Of a stretch of DNA of 64,000 bases, positions 34,401 through 41,814 are shown in pieces (position 1 is the first letter of the stretch; each line of letters starts with the position of its first letter). Source of the stretch: Caulobacter sp. UNC279MFTsu5.1 (lineage in GTDB: Bacteria > Pseudomonadota > Alphaproteobacteria > Caulobacterales > Caulobacteraceae); NCBI RefSeq assembly GCF_900114015.1, contig NZ_FORN01000027.1, positions 1-64,000 of the forward strand, given 5' to 3'. The position numbers were made by a program, and so were the translations under genes. The notes below the pieces were generated by a model. The model worked only from the letters and a program-made list of their open reading frames with translations. It had not been told where the DNA came from and did no database searches.

Positions 34401-37400
34401 GTCGCGGTCGCGCCGTCGCCGATCGCCACATTCCCCGCGAGCCCGGCCGCGCCGGCGGTCGAACCGTTGCCCAGCGCCACGCTGCCCTGGCCGATCGCGC
34501 GGTTGGCGTTGCCGATCGCGACCGCGCCATTGGCCTGGTTCGCGGCCGTCGCCGTGGCGGTTCCGTCGCTGTTGGCGATGTTGTTGGCCCCGCCGGTGAA
34601 GGCGCCCGTGCCGCTGGCGTAGCTGGGATCGCCGATCGCCACCGCGCCGTCGCCGAAGGCGGTGTTGGAGCGTCCGATCGCCACCGCGCCGCCGCCGGCG
34701 GTGCCGGCGTTGGCGGTGCTCAGATTGCCGATGGCCACGTTGACGCCGGTCGCGCCGGTGGTGGCGGTGTCGCCCAGGGCCACCGAGGAGGCGCTGCCGG
34801 TCGTCGACCTGTAGCCGACGGCGATCGAATTGCCGAAGTTGGCCACCGTATTCTGGCCGATGGCGATAGCTCGAGCCGCACCCGCCGATGCAGGGGTGCC
34901 GAGCCCGCCGCCGCCGCCGCCGCCGATGGCGATCGACCCGCCGCTTATGGCGCTGGCGCCCGCGCCCGATCCGGGCCCGCTTCCGATAGCGACGGTATAG
35001 GCGTTAGATGCGGACGCCGACTGGCCGACGGCGATCGCTCCCGTGAAGAGGGCGGACGCCTTCCCGCCGATGGCCGTCGAGCCGGAACCGCCGCTCAGCG
35101 CCGAGGCGCCGAGCGCGACCGCGTTGAGGCCGACGCCCTGGTTGGAAGCGGCGTTGCCGATGGCGACGCTGCTGCTCGCGCTCGAAACGGCGTCCACCCC
35201 CATGGCGATGGAATTCGTCCCGGTCGCACCGTTGTTGCTAAAGTTGCCGCCCGTCACACCGCCGTCGTTGACGCTGACATAGTGGATGGCGGTCGTGCTG
35301 ACCGTGTTGGCCAGCGAAGTCACCGCTTGGTTGGTGGCGAACAGCTGCGAGCCGTTGACCGCGTCGGTCGAGCCGCCGTTGATCCGGCCCGCCGCCACGT
35401 TGGTGATCGTCCGCTCGGCCCCCGCCGCGCCGACGCTGACCGTGCTGGTCGGCGTCGTGCCGGCGAAGTTGTACGTCGTGCCGTTGAGCACAGTGCTGGC
35501 CGTGCCCACCGCCGCCAGGGTGCTCGAACCCGAGCCCAGCGCCACGTCGCCGGCGTTGTTGGCGACCGCCGTGTCGCCGAAGGCGAGAGCACCGGCCGCC
35601 AGCGCGCTGCTGGTGTTGCCGATCGCGACGCTGCCCTGGCCGACGACGGTGTTCTGATAGCCGATGCCGACCGCCCCCTGGGCGGCCGTGCCGGCCGTGC
35701 TGACCGCCTGGCCGCCGCCGCCGACCATGTTGGTGTTGCCCATCGCCACCGAGCCGTTGCCGGTGGCGGTGTTGTCCTTGCCGCTGGCCACCGCCCCGTC
35801 GCCGGTGGCGGTGTTGGGATCGCCGATCGCCACCGCGCCGTCGCCGCTGGCGACATTGCCCGAGCCGACCGCGACGGCCTTGCCGCCGGTGGCGGTGGAG
35901 CTGTTGCCGATGGCCACGGCGTCGGCGGAGTCCGCGAAGGCCTGGAGACCGACCGCGATGGCGTTGGTCGCGGTCGCCTGGCTGTCGCGCCCCATCGCGA
36001 TGGCGCCGTCCTGGGACGCCGTCACGTCCGTGCCGATGCCGATGGCGCTCTCGCCGCTGGCGCTGGTCGCGAACGTGCTCGAGCCGAGATAGATGGAGTT
36101 AATCCCGGACGCGCGCGAGCCCGCCCCGACGGCGACAGCGTTCTGGGCGCTGGTTCGGGCGCCGAAACCGAGGGCGGTGCTGCCGCCGCCGGTGGCCCAG
36201 GCTTCACGCCCGATGGACGTTGAATTGCTGGCGGTCGCCTGGCTTTGGCGCCCCACCGCCAGGGCGTCGGTGGCGTTCGCGATCGAGCCCAGGCCGACTG
36301 CTACGGCGTTCGTGGCCGACGCAGCGGAATTGTTGCCGACCGCTACGGAGGAGACGCCCGCGCTCTGGGCTCCCGAACCCGCCGCGACGGAACCGACGCC
36401 GCCCGACACGGCCAGATTGCCCAAGGCGAGCGCGAAGTCGCCCGAAGCATTGGCGCTGGGGCCAAGCGCTGCGGAGCTGGCCCCTGTCGCACGGGTGCCT
36501 GTCCCGATTGCGGTGGCGAATTGGGCGGACGCCACGCTTTGGCGCCCTATCGCGGTGGCGTCGGCTTGGGACGCGGTCACATCCGTGCCGATGGCGATGG
36601 CGCTCTGCGCGAGAGCGCCCGTTCCCGCTGCAGTGCGTGAGCCGAGAGAAACAGAGTTGACGCCCGATGCAATCGTCTGAAAGCCGATGGCCACGGCGTT
36701 CTGATTGCTTGCGGCGGCAGAAGTGCCTTGGGCCAGCGAATCCACCCCGGACGCGTTCGCCCCATGTCCGAGCGCGGCGGCGCGCAGCCCGCCCGCCCTG
36801 GAAACATAGCCGATCGCCGTCGATTCCAGTCCGTCGGCGCGCGCGTTCAGGCCAAAGGCGGCCGCGCTTGAGGCCGCAACTGAGTTGACGCCAATGGAGC
36901 TTGCTCCGTCCGCGGCCTGGGCGTTCCCGCCTATGGCAAGAGCATTGGTGCCGGTCGCGCCCGCAAAGACACCGATGCCTATGGCGTTAAGGCCATTGAC
37001 GCCCATCGAATAGCCAATGGCGATGGAAGCGTTGCCGGTCGCGGTCGCGGCGGTGCCCACCGCCACGCTGTTTACGCCATTCGCCGTGACGCTGTTGCCG
37101 ATGGCGATGGCGTTGCCGGCTGTCGCCGAACCGCCGCCGGCCGCATATTGCGCCTGGGCCGGGGCGGAGAGGCCGAGCGCCAGGATCGCGGCCAGGCCGC
37201 CGATCACGCTGGCCGGACGCAACCCGCCGCCGACGCCCAGCGCCCCGAGACCCAGCCGGTCGCGCTTGAGCCCGAGCACCCGATGGGCGTTGCGAAGCGC
37301 GGCCATCAGCCGGCGGCGTTGCGACCAGCCCCGTCCGACGCCGTCCATCCCGTTGCGGGCGAAGCCGGCGTGGCGGCGATCTTTCGACATGTCTCTGACC

Positions 37401-37402
37401 AT
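31451..37402 (-). CDS. Giant trimeric autotransporter adhesin (YadA-like)
   Basis: This is a surface adhesin of 1983 aa. ATG 37402 is preceded by GAGGGG. An unusually long signal region (about 85 residues, basic, ending LGLSAPAQAQ) resembles extended signal peptides of large autotransporters. The heads consist of many 14-residue YadA-head repeats (pattern AIAIGxxxxANGxNSVAVG). Head-insert/neck motifs of the type NVAAGRINGGSTDAVNGSQL occur near residues 665, 1055 and 1190. A coiled-coil stalk follows with five 14-residue repeats (about 1230-1300), then more neck/stalk units. The C-terminal 80 residues form the YadA membrane anchor, ending VGIGFQF. It should mediate attachment to surfaces or cells. 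Antisense frames here are open only because of the repeats. Confidence 0.95.
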   Translation of the reverse strand: MVRDMSKDRRHAGFARNGMDGVGRGWSQRRRLMAALRNAHRVLGLKRDRLGLGALGVGGGLRPASVIGGLAAILALGLSAPAQAQYAAGGGSATAGNAIAIGNSVTANGVNSVAVGTAATATGNASIAIGYSMGVNGLNAIGIGVFAGATGTNALAIGGNAQAADGASSIGVNSVAASSAAAFGLNARADGLESTAIGYVSRAGGLRAAALGHGANASGVDSLAQGTSAAASNQNAVAIGFQTIASGVNSVSLGSRTAAGTGALAQSAIAIGTDVTASQADATAIGRQSVASAQFATAIGTGTRATGASSAALGPSANASGDFALALGNLAVSGGVGSVAAGSGAQSAGVSSVAVGNNSAASATNAVAVGLGSIANATDALAVGRQSQATASNSTSIGREAWATGGGSTALGFGARTSAQNAVAVGAGSRASGINSIYLGSSTFATSASGESAIGIGTDVTASQDGAIAMGRDSQATATNAIAVGLQAFADSADAVAIGNSSTATGGKAVAVGSGNVASGDGAVAIGDPNTATGDGAVASGKDNTATGNGSVAMGNTNMVGGGGQAVSTAGTAAQGAVGIGYQNTVVGQGSVAIGNTSSALAAGALAFGDTAVANNAGDVALGSGSSTLAAVGTASTVLNGTTYNFAGTTPTSTVSVGAAGAERTITNVAAGRINGGSTDAVNGSQLFATNQAVTSLANTVSTTAIHYVSVNDGGVTGGNFSNNGATGTNSIAMGVDAVSSASSSVAIGNAASNQGVGLNAVALGASALSGGSGSTAIGGKASALFTGAIAVGQSASASNAYTVAIGSGPGSGAGASAISGGSIAIGGGGGGGLGTPASAGAARAIAIGQNTVANFGNSIAVGYRSTTGSASSVALGDTATTGATGVNVAIGNLSTANAGTAGGGAVAIGRSNTAFGDGAVAIGDPSYASGTGAFTGGANNIANSDGTATATAANQANGAVAIGNANRAIGQGSVALGNGSTAGAAGLAGNVAIGDGATATASAGDVALGSGSTTLAAVGTASTVIGGVTYNFAGTTPTSTVSVGAGGAERSITNVAAGRINGGSTDAINGSQLFATNTQVTQNTTDIAANTASITNLNNTVANINTGAGIKYFHASSALADSQALGTDSVAVGPNAVANNAGDVAIGLNAASGVTTAVSGVTIGGVNYAFAGVTPSGAFSIGSAGAERQIQNVAAGRIDGSSTDAVNGSQLFATNQQVTSNTTAIGNNTTAITTLGNQVTQNTSDISNLGNQVAQNTSDITNLGTQVTQNTSDITNLGTQVTQNTSDITSLGNQVTQNTTDIANFSGALTNIAGDTSSVFVDANGEGIRYARTNEAGLTQSDAFAQGMGSTAVGYEALATADSALALGRQAQSSILGGVALGSGSVSDRAIAGTSGSILVGTNLVPYNTSDLTLLGALSVGNATSYRQIINVADGTQDQDAVTLRQLKGAMSSFSVTPIQYFHANSTASDSLAVGAESVAIGPRTTVNGDNGVGLGNGAIVQMTAPGGVAIGQNATVNLADGVALGTNSVANGIQALALGAGANASFAGSVALGAGATTGVGARTGYAGYGLATPQNSVGEVSVGSAGAERQLTNVAAGSAPTDAVNVSQLNQVAQNTATALGGGASYDPATGAYTAPSYTVGGATYNNVGDALGAQATAVNNLDGRVTNLDNRTTTVENNVTNLGGSVAAGLGGNSSYDATTGTVTTSLSVGGNNYNTVNAALQALNQTAAAGWNIQANGGPATNVPSNGTLNVTAGSNTVVTLSGNQLQIAMADNPTFNGVINANGGLAVGQNTTVDMGGNVVRNVGAGAVSATSTDAVNGSQLHQVQQVASNSVQYDAGGRSVTFNPGGQAATLHNVAAGVAPTDAVNVQQLNDGLSNAVSTANAYTDARLQGFVVDMSKARRESFAGTAGALAAAGLPQAYEPGRSMFALGAGTYGGQSAFAMGLSRIMDDGRTILKAGATYDTQERTGANVGIGFQF
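33494..33703 (-). repeat. Five tandem 42-bp repeats in the adhesin stalk
   Basis: GATGTCG recurs at 33494, 33536, 33578, 33620 and 33662, exactly every 42 bp; a diverged sixth start is at 33704. Each unit encodes 14 residues of the type NTSDITNLGTQVTQ in the coiled-coil stalk. The inner units are nearly identical at DNA level. That makes copy-number change by slippage or recombination possible without a frameshift. Confidence 0.92.
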
Positions 37403-37532
37403 GGCAACGCTACCCCTCAATGTCGGTCCGCCGGCCCCTTGGGGCGTCGACGAGAGCCGCGATCTGGGCCCACTTCACTTGTCCCGCGCGGACGGGCCTC
37501 CTGCCCGCACGATCGATTCTGCGGGCCGGGAC

Positions 37533-38147
37533 TCACCGGCGCTGTGTCATCCCGGACAAGGTCACCACCACGCAGGTGGAGCCGCTCGGGATCATCAGGG
37601 CCTGGCCCTGGCTTCCGGCGAGCTGGTATCGCCAGACGCCCGACAGGGCCTGGCCGGCCGTGCTTCCGGCCGGAAGAAGGCTGACGACCTCGGCGCAGGG
37701 CTTCTGGAAGGGCGCCACGCGCACCAGGTACCCCTCGCATCCGCCCTCCCCCGGCGCGGCGAGGACGACGCCGCCCGCGGATCCCTTGAGGTCGGGCAGG
37801 TCGTAGGTCATGCCCAGGACGCCCTGGACGATATGGGCGTCGGGCGCGGCCTTGTCCGCCTCGGTCTTCACCGAGAACGCCGCTCCCCGGGTCAGGCCCT
37901 GGCCCAGCGCCTCGTAAAGGTTCGCGCAGCTCCGCGCGCCGACCTTGTTGGCCTGATCGCGGAAGACCTCGGCATTGGCGGGGGCCGTGGCCGGCACGGC
38001 GGCCGCCGCCGCGAGGGGGGCGAAAACGCAGACATTGCCGACCAGCGCCAGCCCCAAAACGGCCGCGAAGGCGCGTGCGCCTCGGGGGCGCGGCGTCGCG
38101 CCGCGTTGCTGAACAGGATTACCCGCCAATACTTCGATCGTCGTCAC
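37533..38147 (-). CDS. Secreted protein of unknown function, first gene of the adhesin operon
   Basis: The 204-aa product starts at GTG 38147 behind GGGAG. It has an internalised signal peptide (FAAVLGLALVGNVCVFAPLA, about residues 25-50) after a basic N-terminal stretch. The mature part has four Cys residues (SCANLYEALG, GCEGYLV, KPCAEVV, STCVVV) that could form two disulfides. No family is recognised. It lies 130 bp upstream of the adhesin start on the same strand, immediately downstream of the AT-rich region, and is probably co-transcribed with the adhesin. Confidence 0.75.
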   Translation of the reverse strand: MTTIEVLAGNPVQQRGATPRPRGARAFAAVLGLALVGNVCVFAPLAAAAAVPATAPANAEVFRDQANKVGARSCANLYEALGQGLTRGAAFSVKTEADKAAPDAHIVQGVLGMTYDLPDLKGSAGGVVLAAPGEGGCEGYLVRVAPFQKPCAEVVSLLPAGSTAGQALSGVWRYQLAGSQGQALMIPSGSTCVVVTLSGMTQRR

Positions 38148-39249
38148 TCTAAACTCCCGGCTGACGGTCCGTACCGCGGCGTTCGAGGCATTCGATCCCC
38201 GAAACCGCGTCGTTTTCACGTCTAGGTGGCAGATATAAGTGAGCGAGCGGCCCAATTTGTTAACAAATAACTAACAAGGCAGCCCTGGACGGAGCGTTGG
38301 TAGCGATAACAGTCCTTAGAATCGGCCCACTTCTAGGTAATCTATACTAGATATATAGTACATTTGAAATGTTATGAAAGTATATATTTCTATTACTTTG
38401 AAAACCGTCAACGCCATGCCCCACCATGAAGAATAAGGCCCGCCCCAAGCCCCGCCACAGAGACCCGCGACGGAATACCCGCACGAAACTGAAATGAACG
38501 TTTCTCGAAACCGCAAACCCAAGCTGGACGTTAAGCTGAGCCATACTAAGAGGTTTGCCATATTTATTTATATTACAATACGTCAACATACATATTATGC
38601 GTGACACATATCAATATACAGAGGCACACCGCTCCACAATTTACATTCCCGTATTTCCAACTGGATCAATATCGATGATACTTCGAATCGTTATCTACGA
38701 ATTTTCTTTGCGCATAGCCAAACCTATACCCGCAACTTCGGAATTATTACGTGATTATCGACGCCAATCGCGGCGATATAGTTAATAAGCATGTCAAGTT
38801 GGAGAAAAATCTCTGAAGCTTGAGCGTAAATGTAAACTTTCGTATATATTTTGCAGCCACCGGAGCAAAATATCCACAACCAAAAAAGCGATCCCGCCGT
38901 ATATCATTAGACAAGATGAAAAACATCGATAATAAAAACTAAATACTTGAGGATATAGATTTGACTTTACATAGAATTCCGACAAATCAGCCCTGATTGT
39001 GGGAAATCAATTGCCGATCAACTCGGCATCGCAGAAATTTTCTCGATCAAGGCCGTTTTTCAATGCAGGCCCAGCCCGACCCAACTTGCGATCCATCTGG
39101 TGATGGAATGATCAACTACGGCGCGTGTCGGGCAGGGTGGACGAATCCGTCCCCTCCCCGCCCTGCTCGAGATCGGTCAAGGCCTTCGAACCGCGCCCCG
39201 GATCATGCGAAGCGCCCTCACCAGGCGTCGTTCGGTCGGCGCGATGCCG
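38148..39249. other. AT-rich 1.1-kb regulatory region upstream of the adhesin operon
   Basis: From about 38230 to 39060 the base composition drops sharply to AT-rich, with many TATA, AATT and ATAT runs, in an otherwise GC-rich window. No gene is supported; short frames on both strands have unlikely compositions for this genome. A perfect palindrome TTGTTAACAA (38257-38266), followed by TAACTAACAA, lies 110 bp upstream of the first operon gene and is a candidate operator. The stretch is a likely target for a nucleoid-associated silencer of the MucR/Ros or H-NS type (inference). Confidence 0.75.
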
Positions 39250-39575
39250 CTAGAACTTCACCCTGATGCCCAGGCCCGCGGACTCGCTGGAAGTGCGCCG
39301 GCCCCATTCCGTCGCGTAGTTGAAACGGACCGAGACGCGATCCTCGCCGACCACGTTGAAATCGACCCCCGCTCGGTAGGCGCTCTTGTCGAGCGGGATC
39401 TGTGCGGCGATCGCCCGGACGCCGGATTCGCGCCCTGCAGGCGGAACGGCATCTTGATGGCGTCCGTCGTCGTGAAAGCGCCGCCCAGCGTGAACGACAC
39501 CGCCGCCTGGCTAGTCGGGGTCTCCCTGACGATGACGCCAAAGGCCAGTTCGGGGCTTGCGCCGCCCAGCCACTG
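39250..39575 (-). pseudogene. C-terminal remnant of an autotransporter beta-domain, frameshifted
   Basis: Reading leftward, the DNA encodes WLGGASPELAFGVIVRETPT, AAVSFTLGGAFTTTDAIKMP and, after a one-base loss near 39441, AYRAGVDFNVVGEDRVSVRF and SSESAGLGIRVKF ending in TAG. A terminal Phe with alternating residues is the closing strand of an autotransporter barrel. No start or passenger region remains. The fragment ends abruptly where the AraC remnant begins. Confidence 0.8.
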
Positions 39576-39997
39576 AACGTGTCGAACGCAGCCTGTTCGG
39601 CGCGGCCCGCGACTTCATCGACCAGAACCTCTCCGATCCCGAGCTTTCGCCGGCCAAGATCCAGGCCCATGTCGGCGTCTCGCGGGCGATGGTCTACCGC
39701 CTGTTCGAGCCTGTCGGCGGCGTCTCGGCCTATGCGCGCCGCCGACGGCTGGACTATGCGGTGATCGCCGTCGCGGCGGCCGCCCGCACGGGACGCAGCC
39801 TGTCGCAGGTGGCCTATGGCCACGGCTTCCGGTCGGACTCCAACTTCAGTCGGGCCTTTCGCGCCCGCTTCGGCATTCCGCCGGGCGAGCTGAAGTCCGA
39901 CGAGGCCAGAATCCTGCTCCAGCCGCCGGCCCCGGACGACATCCAGAACGCCCTTGGCTGGTTCCGGGAGCTCAAGCCCGGCGCGCATCGGGCATAG
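39575..39997 (+). pseudogene. 5'-truncated AraC-family regulator
   Basis: About 140 codons encode a complete AraC DNA-binding region: ERVERSLFGAARDFIDQNLS, first helix-turn-helix AKIQAHVGVSRAMVYRLFEP, second motif SLSQVAYGHGFRSDSNFSRA and FRARFGIPPGELK. AraC proteins with this leading helix normally carry an N-terminal ligand-binding domain of about 170 residues, which is missing. The only start codons in frame are a TTG at 39557 inside the junction and internal ones. It is probably a remnant; expression of a DNA-binding-only protein cannot be excluded. Confidence 0.65.
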
Positions 39998-40051
39998 GGA
40001 TGTCGCACGGGACCGCGACCTTCCTGGCCCGCGTCGGCATCAGACTTGCCG

Positions 40052-40240
40052 TCAAAGATCCACGCCGCAGCGACGCATCAGCCGCTCGTAGGTCGAGCGC
40101 CGGATCGGGCGCTCGTCCCGCAGCCGCACCCAGGTCGTTTCGCTGATCCCCAGCGTCCCCTGCAGATGCGCCTTCGTGACCGCCGGCAGCAGGCCGCGCA
40201 GGCGTCGAACCTGCTCGATGTCCACGACGACCATGGTCAT
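40052..40240 (-). CDS. Small helix-turn-helix-like protein (62 aa)
   Basis: This frame starts at an ATG overlapping the esterase stop (ATGA) and encodes a basic 62-aa protein. Its central segment VTKAHLQGTLGISETTWVRL resembles a helix-turn-helix, followed by basic RRSTYERLMRRCGV. No named family is certain. Overlap with the esterase gene implies coupled translation at the end of the TBDR-GH3 operon. A role as a local DNA-binding regulator is possible but unproven. Confidence 0.6.
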   Translation of the reverse strand: MTMVVVDIEQVRRLRGLLPAVTKAHLQGTLGISETTWVRLRDERPIRRSTYERLMRRCGVDL

Positions 40241-41796
40241 GGCGTCGTCGCCTCGACGAGGTCCAGGCGCGGCTTCAGGGGATCGGGCGTCGCCTTCGGC
40301 CCTTGTTCGGAAAAGTCGAGGATCCGATCGGACGCCGCCTCGTAGCGCGGCCAGGCCGGACCGCCGGGCGCGACGGGAACGCCGGTCCTTGCAAAGCCGA
40401 CCCAATAGGCGTGGGCCGCCTTGGCCGCCGCCGCGTCGGCGGGGGTCAGGGCTGCGCCGTAACGGGCGTCGACCGTATCGAACACGAACGGAATCTCGGT
40501 GGCGTGCGGCGCGCCCCACCATTGGCCGCGCTGGCTTTCGGCGACGTACGAGAAGCGGAACTGGTAGACGGGCGCGCCCTGGCCAGCCATCACCCGCGCC
40601 ACGGCCCGGGCCGGCTCGATGAACATGCGGTCGCCCGCCGCCGCCCAGCCATAGACCCTGATCTCACCGTCGCCCTTCGGGTCGTACAGGGCCTCTGCCT
40701 CGGGCCGACGCACGCCGAACGGCGCGAAGACCTGGTCGCGGCTTCCACCGAAGAAGAAGCCGTCGGCGCTGGTCGCGCCGATGACGATCGGTATCTTGCT
40801 CCACGCCCCGGCCTGGTAGGCCTTGAGCGGCTCGCGGGTCATGATCTTGCCGTCTAGCATCGGCCCGCCGGCCCAGGTCGGCGTACCGGCGGTGGCCATG
40901 TTGAGGCCGTCGACCACGGTCTCGGCCGGCAGGGCGCGCAGGGCGTCCAGCGCCGCCGCGTCGGTTCCCGAGACCCCCGCCTTGGCCGCGAAGGCCAGGC
41001 CCGCGGCCTCGGCCGAGCGCTGGCCGGCCGGGGCGGTCATCGGCAGGGTCGGCAGCAGGCGCGGCCGTCCGCCGCCGGACTGGATGATCGCCTTGTGGAA
41101 CAAGCCCTTGGCCTGGGGCGCGGTCAGCAGGGCGTGGAGCGACAGGCCGCCGGCGGACTCGCCGAACACCGTCACGTTGCCGGGATCGCCGCCAAACGCG
41201 GCGACGTTGTCGCGCACCCATTTCAGGGCGGCGATCTGGTCCATCAGGCCATAGTTGCCCAGCAGACCGCTGTCGGCGCCCGCCGCTGTCAGAGCCGGAT
41301 GGGCGAAGAAGCCGAAGCGGCCGACCCGGTAGTTGAAGCTGACCAGCACCACGCCGTCGCGGGCGAAGCGGTCGCCGGCGTAGACGGCGGGGGAGCTGCC
41401 GCCATTCACGAAGCCGCCGCCATAGATCCAGACCATGACCGGCCGCTTGACCTTGTCCTTCAGCGCCGCCGCCGGCGTCCAGACATTGGCGTAGAGGCAG
41501 TCCTCGGCCGGCTTGACGCCCAGGGGGGCCGCGTCGCCGGGGAACGGGTTCTGCATACAGTCCGGGCCATAGGCCTTGGCCTCGCGCGGCGCCGTCCAGG
41601 CAGTCGGCGGCTGGGGCGCGCGCCAGCGTAACGGACCGACCGGCGGGGCGGCGAACGGCACGCCCTTGAAGGCGGCGACGCCCTGGGCGGCCTCCCCGAC
41701 CACCGGGCCGAAGGTGGTGGCCACCGTCGGATCGGCGGCCTGGACCTGGCCGGCGCCCAAGGTCGCAGCGGCGGCGAGAGCGGCGATACGGATCAT
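40237..41796 (-). CDS. Secreted type-B carboxylesterase
   Basis: The 519-aa product starts at ATG 41796 behind GGGAGGACTC, with a signal peptide ending GAGQVQA. Type-B carboxylesterase features are FKGVPFAAPPVGPLRWRAPQ, EDCLYANVWTP, the oxyanion hole WIYGGGFVNG, nucleophile Ser214 in FGESAGGLS and the catalytic His in APHATEIPFVF. It hydrolyses carboxylic esters in the periplasm. As part of an operon with two beta-glucosidases and a TBDR it probably removes acyl or aromatic ester groups from imported glycosides (inference). It lies 18 bp after the GH3 stop. Confidence 0.93.
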   Translation of the reverse strand: MIRIAALAAAATLGAGQVQAADPTVATTFGPVVGEAAQGVAAFKGVPFAAPPVGPLRWRAPQPPTAWTAPREAKAYGPDCMQNPFPGDAAPLGVKPAEDCLYANVWTPAAALKDKVKRPVMVWIYGGGFVNGGSSPAVYAGDRFARDGVVLVSFNYRVGRFGFFAHPALTAAGADSGLLGNYGLMDQIAALKWVRDNVAAFGGDPGNVTVFGESAGGLSLHALLTAPQAKGLFHKAIIQSGGGRPRLLPTLPMTAPAGQRSAEAAGLAFAAKAGVSGTDAAALDALRALPAETVVDGLNMATAGTPTWAGGPMLDGKIMTREPLKAYQAGAWSKIPIVIGATSADGFFFGGSRDQVFAPFGVRRPEAEALYDPKGDGEIRVYGWAAAGDRMFIEPARAVARVMAGQGAPVYQFRFSYVAESQRGQWWGAPHATEIPFVFDTVDARYGAALTPADAAAAKAAHAYWVGFARTGVPVAPGGPAWPRYEAASDRILDFSEQGPKATPDPLKPRLDLVEATTP

Positions 41797-41814
41797 CAAG
41801 AAGAGTCCTCCCAC

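Noticed and set aside
33011..36223. A very long open frame on the plus strand across the adhesin gene
   Set aside because: It is antisense to the repeat-rich adhesin; GC-rich repeats keep the reverse frames open. It has no start signal, no recognisable domain and a composition of Arg/Ala/Asp repeats.
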